Of a stretch of 64,000 bases of DNA, positions 35,259-42,514 are shown one piece after another. Location of the stretch: the NCBI GenBank assembly GCA_963698165.1, contig CAVOPT010000013.1:62001-126000 (forward strand), given 5' to 3'. The stretch's first letter is position 1. Each line of letters begins with the position of its first letter. Origin of the DNA: JAAYUJ01 sp963698165. GTDB taxonomy: Bacteria > Desulfobacterota > Syntrophobacteria > Syntrophobacterales > Syntrophobacteraceae. The translations under genes were made by a program, and so were the position numbers. The notes beneath the pieces are model-generated. The model was not told where the DNA came from. It searched no databases and saw nothing but the letters and a program-made list of their open reading frames with translations.

Positions 35259-37100
35259 ATGATGAGCACACACCTCGCACCGGAGTTGATTCTATACAAC
35301 GGCAAGATCACGACAAATGATCCGCGGCAACCTGAAGTCAGTGCACTCGCCATCAGTGGCGGGCTGGTCAGTGCTGCGGGTGACGATCAAACCCTTCTGG
35401 CCATGAGTGGTGAGCACACCCTCCAAGTCGACCTCCAACGGCGAAGGGTGATCCCGGGACTCAACGATTCCCACCTGCATGTCATCCGAGCGGGGCTTTT
35501 CTACAATCTCGAACTGCGGTGGGATGGCGTGCCGAGGATCGCTGAGGCCATGCGAAGGCTCAAGGAGCAGGCGGAGAGGACTCCGCCGCCCCAGTGGGTT
35601 CGTATCATTGGAGGCTGGAGCGAGCTGCAGTTTGCCGAGGGCCGCATGCCCACCCTTGAAGAGATCAACGCGGCGGCACCGGACACTCCCGTTTTTGTCC
35701 TGCACCTCTACGACTGCGCCCTGCTCAACCGCGCCGCGCTAAGGGCCCTGAACTTCGATGAAAACACCCCGAATCCCCCGGGTGGAGTGATCGCACGGGA
35801 CCTTCGCGGCAAACCGACGGGTTTGCTCATCGCCGAACCCAACGCGCTCATCCTCTACTCGGCCATCGCCAACGCCCCCAGGCTGAACTTCCAGGACCAG
35901 CTGAACTCCACGCGCCATTTCATGAGGGAGCTCAACCGGTTCGGCATCACCAGTGCATCGGATGCGGGCGGGGGAGGACAGAACTACCCCGAAGACTACG
36001 CCGTCATCCGCCAACTGGCCGATGACAAACAGCTTACGGTGCGCATTGCCTACAGTCTGTTTGCCCAGAAACCCGGAACCGAAATGGCCGATTATGAGCG
36101 CTGGCTGGGTTTGACATACCCTGGTGACGGCAATGAGCTTCTCCGTGTCAACGGAGCCGGCGAAAATCTGGTGTGGAGTGCGGCGGATTTCGAGAACTTC
36201 CTGCAGCCCCGTCCAGACCTTAGACCCTTCATGGAAACCGAACTGGAACAGGTCATTCGGAAACTGGCCGAAGCCAGGTGGCCGTGGCGCATCCATGCCA
36301 CCTACAATGAATCCATCGGCAGGTTCCTGGACCTTTTCGAAAGGGTGCACCGTGACACTCCTATCGATGATCTGCGTTGGTTCATCGACCATGCGGAAAC
36401 CATCGAGCAGGAAAATATCGAACGCATCCTGAAGATGGGCGGAGGCATCGCCATTCAACATCGCATGGCCTTCCAGGGTGAGTACTTCATCCGGCGCTAC
36501 GGGCGGCAGGCCGTCCAGGAAAAACCCCCGATACGGAAAATGATGGAAATGGGCGTGCCGCTGGGAGCCGGCACCGATGGAACTCGCGTTGCGTCGTATC
36601 ATCCGTGGACATGTTTGTGGTGGCTGGTTTCCGGCAAGAGCACGGGCGGCTCACTCCTCAACCTTGAGGAAAAGTCCCGACTCAGTCGTGAGGAAGCCCT
36701 GATGCTCTACACGTCCGGCAGCGCCTGGTTCAGCAAGGAGGACCATTGCAAAGGCAGGCTGGCAGACGGCTATTTTGCCGACCTGGCCGTCCTGAATGCA
36801 GACTATTTCTGCATCGAGGAAGATGAGATCCGCGGAATTGAGAGTGTCCTCACCATGGTCGGCGGAAAGCCTGTCTACGCAACAGAAGAGTTCAGTCCAC
36901 TTGCGCCGCTGATGCCGCCGGTCAGCCCCGACTGGTCTCCCGTGGCCCACTACGTAGGCTACGACAACTCCCAATCCGCCCCACACAAGCACACACACGG
37001 CGATTGCGGGCATCTGCATGCAAGCGGAAATCACGAACACCTGGTCATCATGCGACCTGAAGGACGCTTCTGGTCGGCGGGATGCTCATGCGCAGTGTAG
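35259..37100 (+). CDS. YtcJ-type amidohydrolase with His/Cys-rich tail
   Basis: A 613-residue metal-dependent amidohydrolase. Start ATG 35259 or the adjacent ATG 35262, preceded by GGAGAG. The early strands (LILYNGKITTND) are typical of the YtcJ branch (Amidohydro_3). GLNDSHLHV (about residues 67-75) carries the first metal-binding pair, and further conserved blocks are FIDHAETI and GAGTDGTR. An unusual extension after about residue 570 contains clustered His and Cys (HKHTHGDCGHLH, HEH, GCSCAV), which looks like an accessory metal-binding tail. Substrate not known. Part of the isochorismatase-ABM-pirin series. Confidence 0.9.
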   Translation: MMSTHLAPELILYNGKITTNDPRQPEVSALAISGGLVSAAGDDQTLLAMSGEHTLQVDLQRRRVIPGLNDSHLHVIRAGLFYNLELRWDGVPRIAEAMRRLKEQAERTPPPQWVRIIGGWSELQFAEGRMPTLEEINAAAPDTPVFVLHLYDCALLNRAALRALNFDENTPNPPGGVIARDLRGKPTGLLIAEPNALILYSAIANAPRLNFQDQLNSTRHFMRELNRFGITSASDAGGGGQNYPEDYAVIRQLADDKQLTVRIAYSLFAQKPGTEMADYERWLGLTYPGDGNELLRVNGAGENLVWSAADFENFLQPRPDLRPFMETELEQVIRKLAEARWPWRIHATYNESIGRFLDLFERVHRDTPIDDLRWFIDHAETIEQENIERILKMGGGIAIQHRMAFQGEYFIRRYGRQAVQEKPPIRKMMEMGVPLGAGTDGTRVASYHPWTCLWWLVSGKSTGGSLLNLEEKSRLSREEALMLYTSGSAWFSKEDHCKGRLADGYFADLAVLNADYFCIEEDEIRGIESVLTMVGGKPVYATEEFSPLAPLMPPVSPDWSPVAHYVGYDNSQSAPHKHTHGDCGHLHASGNHEHLVIMRPEGRFWSAGCSCAV

Positions 37101-37109
37101 GAGGAGAAC

Positions 37110-37856
37110 ATGATCCGGATAATCAGCAGGAAACAGCGTCATTTCAACGACTTCGGGTGGCTGAAGACTTACTGGCTGTTTTCGTTTTCCAATTACTTCG
37201 ATCCGAACAACATCCAGTTCGGTGCTTTGCGGGTCTTCAACGATGATGTCGTGGCCCCAGGAAACGGCTTCCCGACTCATCCCCATGAGGAAATGGAAAT
37301 CGTCACGATCGTGATCGATGGCGAAATGACCCACGAGGACAGCATGGGAAACAAGGCTGTGATTAAGGCCAACGATGTCCAACGCATGTCGGCCGGCACG
37401 GGACTGACTCATTCCGAATTCAATCTGGCCGCAAAGCCCGTGCACTTCTATCAGATTTGGATTCTACCGAACAAATCCGGACTCGCGCCGACTTATGACC
37501 AGAGAACATACGATCCATCGAACTGGAAAAACAGGCTCTTCCCGGTGGCTTCCGGTCAGTCCATTCGCGACGCCGTCACCTTCCACACAGACGCCACCAT
37601 TTACCGGGCGGGCCTGGACAGAGGTCAAACGCTCTCTTTCGAAGCCACCAAAGGGCGCCGAGTCTTCGTATACCTCACAGGGGGAAAGCTCTCCGTCAAC
37701 GGCCACCGGGTTGATGAAAACGGGCAGGCCCGGATCGATACCGAGGAGTCCTTGCGATTCGAAGCATACGAAGATGCAGAATTCATCCTCATTGACGTCC
37801 CATCGTGCAAAGGGTGGGGCTACAGCGAGGAGACGCTCCGGGGAGCCCGAAGATGA
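37110..37856 (+). CDS. Pirin-family protein (YhaK/quercetinase-like)
   Basis: A 248-residue bicupin. The four metal ligands of pirin are conserved in position: H57 and H59 in FPTHPHEEMEIVT, H101 and E103 in GTGLTHSEFN. The N-terminus (FGWLKTYWLFSFSNYFDP) is the normal pirin start. C-terminal cupin: VFVYLTGGKLSVNG. Bacterial pirins oxidise quercetin-like flavonoids or act as redox-sensitive regulators. Start ATG 37110 with TAGGAGGAG at ideal spacing and nine bases after the amidohydrolase stop, so very likely cotranscribed. Confidence 0.94.
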   Translation: MIRIISRKQRHFNDFGWLKTYWLFSFSNYFDPNNIQFGALRVFNDDVVAPGNGFPTHPHEEMEIVTIVIDGEMTHEDSMGNKAVIKANDVQRMSAGTGLTHSEFNLAAKPVHFYQIWILPNKSGLAPTYDQRTYDPSNWKNRLFPVASGQSIRDAVTFHTDATIYRAGLDRGQTLSFEATKGRRVFVYLTGGKLSVNGHRVDENGQARIDTEESLRFEAYEDAEFILIDVPSCKGWGYSEETLRGARR

Positions 37857-38012
37857 CGCCCAACGGTCCCATGCACCAGAACACATGTAGAACCCGAGGC
37901 ATCCCTCAGTTCAGTTCAAGAAATTCGGAGAAATGGCGTGGTCAAGGAGATGAAATCGGGGGCAGACAAATGACCCCTTATAATTCCGCACCATGGGAGT
38001 GCCAAGGCTGAT

Positions 38013-38252
38013 TCAACTGCTGGTCCCGGGTTGCGTGGGGAGCTCGCAACGAACTTCTTTCGCGGATCCGGGCCCCGCGAGGGGTCGAAAACATTTCTTG
38101 GTCCCGCCGCAAATGGGACATCTCCACTCATCCGGCAGGTCGTCAAACTTCACTCCCTTGGGGATTTTTCCTTTCCGGTCGCCCCTGTCAGGATCGTATA
38201 TAAACCCACAATTCGTCGTTTGGCACTGATACATTTCTTCCGCTTTCGACAT
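38013..38252 (-). CDS. Rubredoxin with CX4C first motif
   Basis: A 79-residue rubredoxin, start ATG 38252 after GGGAGGAAGG. Iron ligands are C10/C15 (CQTTNC, four residues between instead of the usual two) and C45/C48 (CPIC). Between them are YDPDRGD, the IPKGVKFDDLPDEWRCPICGG body typical of the fold, and a 25-residue extension beyond the second motif. A rubredoxin-2 with a CX4C motif has been described from Desulfovibrio desulfuricans, as I recall. Electron carrier, for example to rubrerythrin-type or superoxide-reductase partners. Immediately downstream (33 bases) of a PAS-domain gene on the same strand. Confidence 0.9.
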   Translation of the reverse strand: MSKAEEMYQCQTTNCGFIYDPDRGDRKGKIPKGVKFDDLPDEWRCPICGGTKKCFRPLAGPGSAKEVRCELPTQPGTSS

Positions 38253-38285
38253 GTCCCTTCCTCCCAACATCAGTCCTGAGAATCA

Positions 38286-39095
38286 TTACCCCTTGTAGTG
38301 ATCGGGGTAGAGCCGCCTCGCGCATTCGGGACATATGGCGTGGCTGAATTCCGCCTGAGAATGATCCCGTATGTACGCTTCGATCTGCTGCCAGTATCCG
38401 TTGTCGTCTCGAATCCTTTTGCACGCGGCACAAATGGGCAGGAGACCACTCAAGGTTTTTACCTTGGCAAGGGCTTCCCTGAGCTCCGTGATGAGAGTCT
38501 CCCTCTCCTGCTCAGCCTGTTTCCTTTCGGTTATATCCCGAACGATGGCGAGGACTTCGTCCTCCCAGCTCACCACGATCCGGGCCTCCTGGTAGTCCAC
38601 CCGATCTCCCCTCGGAAGCTGGTATTCAAAAATGCTCGCAATCCCGGACTGGAGAGTCCGCTCAATGGATGCCATGGTCTGGTCTGCGACTTCAGAGGGC
38701 ATCACCTCGTGGACGGTCTTCCCCAGGAACCCTCCCGTGGAGAGTGTCTGGGTCAAGCCCTTGGCACCTCTGAAGTCAAGGAAGGTCCCGTCCTTGCCGA
38801 TGCGGAGCATGAGGTCGGGGATGGCATTGAGCAGAGCCTGATTCCTCGCCTCGCTCCTTCGCAACGCTTCCTCGGAGCGCCTTATGGCGATGGTGTCCCG
38901 GCGGATGAGCGCATACAGGAGCAGGGCGGTGAGGATGATGGTGAGGATGCTGATGACCTTCTGGACGGCCTTCATGGTCAGCGTATCATCGATGAGGGCT
39001 CCCAGCAGCTGGTCGGCGAACAGCGTCCAACTGAGGGTCACAACGGCATAGGCACACACGATCCTGAAGGGAGTCATTTTCATTTCGGAGCGCAT
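38286..39095 (-). CDS. Membrane PAS-domain protein with Cys-motif C-terminus
   Basis: About 269 residues if started at the ATG 39095. A longer reading to 39320 is open, but its extra N-terminus looks unnatural. Two transmembrane helices near residues 10-30 and 45-65 (IVCAYAVVTLSWTLFADQLLG; ISILTIILTALLLYAL), then a PAS domain with a following PAC segment (YQEARIVVSWEDEVLAIVRDITERKQAE), a short coiled coil, and a terminal block (LLPICAACKRIRDDNGYWQQ...HSQAEFSHAICPECARRLYP) with two CXXC-like pairs. This last motif recurs in deltaproteobacterial PAS proteins and looks metal-binding. There is no kinase or HATPase domain, so it is probably a sensory adaptor. Confidence 0.75.
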   Translation of the reverse strand: MRSEMKMTPFRIVCAYAVVTLSWTLFADQLLGALIDDTLTMKAVQKVISILTIILTALLLYALIRRDTIAIRRSEEALRRSEARNQALLNAIPDLMLRIGKDGTFLDFRGAKGLTQTLSTGGFLGKTVHEVMPSEVADQTMASIERTLQSGIASIFEYQLPRGDRVDYQEARIVVSWEDEVLAIVRDITERKQAEQERETLITELREALAKVKTLSGLLPICAACKRIRDDNGYWQQIEAYIRDHSQAEFSHAICPECARRLYPDHYKG

Positions 39096-39543
39096 GAGCA
39101 ATCTGGATCGCCTCTTCGAAGCGAATCCGCTTGGCCTGGATCTGGTCATGGGTGAAGCCCGCCGGGGTGGGTCATTGCGCCAATTCATTCCTTCCGCATC
39201 ATCCATAATCCAGATGAAAATAAATGTCTCGTTCTTTTTAAGGAACTGTTGCACAGGGAACTCCCGGGGCGGGAATCCCTTTTTTAATAGGTGAAGGGGG
39301 CTTGAATGCGCCAACTGCAATGGCTAATATGCTCCGAATTTTGTTGGATTCGGTTCCTGTCGGTGAAGCGCTTGAGCCCTTCTCCATCGGTTGCGAGGCT
39401 GCGGAATCCGCGAATGCCTCGCCCCTGCATCGAATTCCGTTTTAAGAGGATGGAACGAGCGACCAGTGCGCTCCGGATTGGGACAGGAATCAAATCGTCG
39501 TCGGCAGTCATCGTGGTGAACTTTTCATTGGGAGGCGGTGAAC
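39096..39543. other. Divergent intergenic region, 448 bp
   Basis: Between the PAS gene (minus) and the UGA-containing lipoprotein gene (plus). Some of it may belong to the PAS gene if that starts upstream of 39095. Otherwise no gene, repeat or RNA is recognised. A GGGAGGC ribosome-binding site lies at the right end. Confidence 0.45.
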
Positions 39544-39978
39544 ATGGATCGGATTTGGAGGGTTTTCGGGGTTGCGCTGTTCTGTGCGTATCTGGCGGGC
39601 TGCGCGGGTTCCTCAGGGTCATCGGGTGTGGAGACCCAGACTGGAGGACCCGGAATTTTCGGCGGCAAACCTTCGGCAGAGGTTTCAGAACCTCTCTTCA
39701 GGATCACCCAACCCGCCGGGGTGGAGGAGATCATCTCCCACGATTTCCAGGTCAAGAATACCGGAGGGGCAGTGCTGGAAATCATCAAGATCACCCCTGG
39801 CTGAGGTGTGAAAGTTGCCGGGTTTGACAAGGCAATCCCTCCTGGACGCGAGGGAAAAATTACTCTGACGGTGAATCCCGCAAGCTGCAAGGAAAAAGCG
39901 AAGAAGTACACCCTGGTCAAGACCAACGATCCCAAGAGGTCCAGTTTTACCCTGGTGTTTGAGGGAGGCGGCAGCTGA
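39544..39978 (+). CDS. DUF1573-like lipoprotein; in-frame UGA, candidate selenoprotein
   Basis: Read through one UGA (39802-39804), this frame gives a 144-residue lipoprotein. It starts at ATG 39544 after GGGAGGC and carries a signal peptide with the lipobox LAGC (C at about residue 20). Before the UGA: EPLFRITQPAGVEEIISHDFQVKNTGGAVLEIIKITPG-like DUF1573 strands. After it: GVKVAGFDKAIPPGREGKITL...YTLVKTNDPK..., the second half of the same domain. In DUF1573 the equivalent place reads P-S-C-G-C-T-V-A, so the UGA (residue 87) replaces the first Cys of CGC, a redox-type position. A candidate SECIS hairpin follows at 39814-39836. Alternative: a recent nonsense mutation (TGC to TGA). Without readthrough only an 86-residue fragment would be made. 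Confidence 0.72.
39814..39836 (+). promoter_or_regulatory. Candidate bSECIS hairpin downstream of the UGA
   Basis: A 6-bp stem (GTTGCC / GGCAAT, one G-U pair) closes an 11-base loop that begins GGG at 39820, 16 bases after the UGA. This fits the published bacterial SECIS consensus I recall: a short stem, an apical loop of 3-14 nt with a G in its first two positions, and a UGA-to-G distance of 16-37 nt. Recognised by eye; not folded computationally. Confidence 0.6.
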
Positions 39979-40179
39979 GGCCCCCGGGGTCCCGTTCATC
40001 CGTAGACTCCCGTTTCCGGAGTTCGCGGTCGGCGGCGACGACGGTTTGAAGCCTTCGGGCAGTCTGGAGATAACGCCGTGGCACTGTTGCGGGCGGAGGG
40101 GGGCGATTCCTTATGAAGCCCTCCCCCGTTTCCGGTGCCGATTGGGTGACCACTTTCACCACGCCGGAGAGCGTCTCTC

Positions 40180-40839
40180 ATGAAAGTAAATGACGGACTT
40201 CACGTGTTCCCGTGGAATTCCATGGCCGCCAACAACTGCAACACCTACCTTCTCGAAGGGGATGCCAGGATACTCATCGACCCGGGGCATGTCCGTCTTT
40301 TTCCCCACGTGGAGAGCGGATTGAGAGAAGCTGGATTGAACATCGCGGACATCGACCTGGTGATCTGCACCCACGCCCATCCCGATCACATTGAAGCGGT
40401 GAGGCTTTTCAAGGACACGGAAGCTCTTTTTGCTCTGCACGAGGGAGACTGGCAACTTCTGGGGGAAATGGGCAGGAGCCTCGGCACCTTTTTCGACACC
40501 GGCGGCTACACCCCGAACTTTTTTCTCACCTCCGGCGACCTCACCGTGAAGGATCTGCAACTGCAGGTGATCCACACCCCCGGCCATTCCCCGGGATCCG
40601 TTTCCCTCTACTGGCCTCGGCACAAAGCCCTCTTCACGGGGGATGTCCTCTTTAAGGACGGTCTCGGTCGAACCGACCTTCCCGGCGGCAATGGAGACAC
40701 CCTCAAGAAGAGCATCGGTGAACTGGCGTTTTTCGACGTGGAATGGTTTTTTCCCGGCCATGGAGACTTCATTCAAGGGGGAAGAAAGGTGAGGAACAAT
40801 TTCGAAAGGGTCGAGGAATTCTGGTTTGCCTATATTTGA
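40180..40839 (+). CDS. Metallo-beta-lactamase-fold hydrolase
   Basis: A 219-residue MBL-fold hydrolase of the glyoxalase II-like group. Metal ligand motif THAHPDHIEA (about residues 66-75; HxHxDH), later HTPGHSPGSVSLY, FTGDVLF, and a final FFPGHGDFI. Substrate could be a thioester or a small lactone. Start ATG 40180 without a strong ribosome-binding site. The N-terminal VFPWNSMAANNCNTYLLEG is typical of family starts. Downstream of the UGA-containing lipoprotein by about 200 bases. Confidence 0.9.
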   Translation: MKVNDGLHVFPWNSMAANNCNTYLLEGDARILIDPGHVRLFPHVESGLREAGLNIADIDLVICTHAHPDHIEAVRLFKDTEALFALHEGDWQLLGEMGRSLGTFFDTGGYTPNFFLTSGDLTVKDLQLQVIHTPGHSPGSVSLYWPRHKALFTGDVLFKDGLGRTDLPGGNGDTLKKSIGELAFFDVEWFFPGHGDFIQGGRKVRNNFERVEEFWFAYI

Positions 40840-40887
40840 CGCGAGAATCCCGAGGAATTGGAGAACCACCGATTCCCTTCTTTTCCC

Positions 40888-41070
40888 ATGAGGGAAGAAA
40901 AGCTTTCCACCGTTCTGCGAGTGATTCTGGCCTGCCTCCACCCGGCCGGCAAGCAGCGGGTGCGCATGGCCCTCATCGCCCCATACTACCTCCTCAAGCG
41001 GGACGGCATCAAATCGGAGGATTTCCCCCCCGATCCTTCATTGGAGGGGATCAGGCAATCTGAGACTTGA
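40888..41070 (+). CDS. Possible small protein
   Basis: A 60-residue frame starting at ATG 40888 (MREEKLSTVLRVILACLHPAGKQRVRM...). A longer start at 40858 (TTG) is possible. It is basic, with a helical appearance, and lacks a signal peptide or known domain. It overlaps the end of the convergent coiled-coil gene by 20 bases. The ribosome-binding site is poor, so this is a tentative call based on position after the MBL gene and on amino-acid composition. Confidence 0.35.
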   Translation: MREEKLSTVLRVILACLHPAGKQRVRMALIAPYYLLKRDGIKSEDFPPDPSLEGIRQSET

Positions 41071-41590
41071 GCCTCCTGAACTCCTGGGCCAATGATTGGG
41101 AAAATTGCTTCCTCAGAGCCTCCTCTCGGGATCTCCAGGATTCATCGGCGGCAAGGTTCGTGTGGACGGCACTCCCATGGATGCCCCGCTTCTCCAGGAG
41201 ATCCCGCTTCAATTCCTCGGTTCGCCTCCCGGATTCAGCCCGCATGGATTCCGCGTATCCGTCCAGGATGTCCGTCACAGTCTGCACATTCAGACCACAG
41301 GATTCCCTGAGAAGCACCAGCAGCCGGTCGTTGTCTCCATCCAAGTCCAGACGGTCCTCCACCAGATCAACAAGAATCCTCCTGTCTCTGATTCCCGAGC
41401 TCGATTCCAGGGATTCGAACTCTTCATCGAAGCGCTCAAGGCTGAAAGCTTCGTCGAGAAACTTCTGTATCATCCCGCTCAAGGCCTTCCTGAAATCCGA
41501 CAGGGCCTGCTCCCGCCTCTCTTCATCGCTGAGCGAAAGATGCCGCGTTCTTTCCATGACCAGTTCAAGGGTACTCTTGATCTCTCCCAT
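41051..41590 (-). CDS. Coiled-coil protein of unknown function
   Basis: A 179-residue, strongly helical, charged protein without signal peptide or membrane segments. Start ATG 41590 after AAAAGGAAC. Glu/Arg/Lys/Leu-rich segments at 15-60 and 100-179 suggest an extended coiled coil. No family recognised. It is 22 bases downstream of the dual-specificity phosphatase on the same strand and likely forms an operon with it, so a role in the same signalling step is possible. Confidence 0.72.
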   Translation of the reverse strand: MGEIKSTLELVMERTRHLSLSDEERREQALSDFRKALSGMIQKFLDEAFSLERFDEEFESLESSSGIRDRRILVDLVEDRLDLDGDNDRLLVLLRESCGLNVQTVTDILDGYAESMRAESGRRTEELKRDLLEKRGIHGSAVHTNLAADESWRSREEALRKQFSQSLAQEFRRLKSQIA

Positions 41591-41612
41591 TGAAGTTCCT
41601 TTTCATCCCGAC

Positions 41613-42161
41613 TCACTCGCCCACTCTCCAGGAAACGATCATCTGCCGCTGGACGGAGGTCTGGGGAGAAGGGTAATCAGCAAGAGGATTATGGCGCCTC
41701 AGTTCAACAATCTTCTCAAGGGCCTTTTCGCCGCAGGCCAGGTTGTGCCTTGCAAGATAACACCCCACGACGGTCCCGGTTCTCCCGAGCCCCCCCCAGC
41801 AGTGGATGAACACAGGTAATCCCCTCGCCAGGGCAGCATCGATATCATCCAGTATTTGGACCATGATGGAGCGCGGGGAAACATCCATGTCCGGAACGGG
41901 AAAATGGACGATTTTGATTTCACCCCCAAGTTCCTCTGCATGTCGCTCCAGATCATCTTCGTAGTGCGCCATCCCGCGTGTGTAATAGAAGACTTCATGA
42001 GGTTCAGTGAGATCGATGACATGGCGGACACCGGACCGCAGGAGTTCTTTGAGCTTCCTCCCCTTGCTGGAAGCATCGAGACTGCCGGGATAAGGACCGG
42101 CAAGCAGTTTCCCGCGGATCACCCAATAACAGCCGTCGAAGGGAACGGGCGAGCTCGGCAT
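41613..42161 (-). CDS. Dual-specificity / tyrosine protein phosphatase
   Basis: A 182-residue cysteine phosphatase. Signature HCWGGLGRTG: nucleophile C121 and phosphate-binding R127 in the CX5R loop. Other family parts: VIDLTEPHEV near residue 48-57, and the general acid probably D93 or a neighbour in FPVPDMDVSPRS. Start placed at ATG 42161 downstream of CAGGAGG, though spacing (12) is long. A frame from 42194 is also open. Substrate unknown. Convergence with other signalling genes suggests a link but proves nothing. Followed by the coiled-coil gene. Confidence 0.9.
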   Translation of the reverse strand: MPSSPVPFDGCYWVIRGKLLAGPYPGSLDASSKGRKLKELLRSGVRHVIDLTEPHEVFYYTRGMAHYEDDLERHAEELGGEIKIVHFPVPDMDVSPRSIMVQILDDIDAALARGLPVFIHCWGGLGRTGTVVGCYLARHNLACGEKALEKIVELRRHNPLADYPSPQTSVQRQMIVSWRVGE

Positions 42162-42514
42162 CGTGTTTGAAGCCCTCCTGAAGACGATGGTCATCTTCTT
42201 AACGTTGATACAGCGCCACGCAATGAAGTGTCCATGATCAAATCATCATGGCCTCGAGTTGAGCAAATTCCACTGGTCGTCACCGACATCATTTGGCATT
42301 TGGTTTGCTCTCTTGTCTGCTCCGAAGCCGCCGTCGCCTGCATGGAAGAGCGTCTTTCCCGGTTTCCCGCCCATGGAAACCGGGATGCGACCCATTCAGG
42401 ATGCGACGTGGGTGCTCCTTCCGGGGACGGTCCCCGGCTTTCCATGTCAATGTTCCGTTCGGTCATTTGGTCAATTCTTCGACACAAAACAGGCAAAAGG
42501 AGAGGTTCGGTCAG
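42162..42514. other. Divergent intergenic region, 353 bp
   Basis: Separates the phosphatase (minus) from the J-domain-MinD gene (plus). Open frames exist but lack support. The AGGAGAGG ribosome-binding site for the downstream GTG start is at its right end. No other element recognised. Confidence 0.45.
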
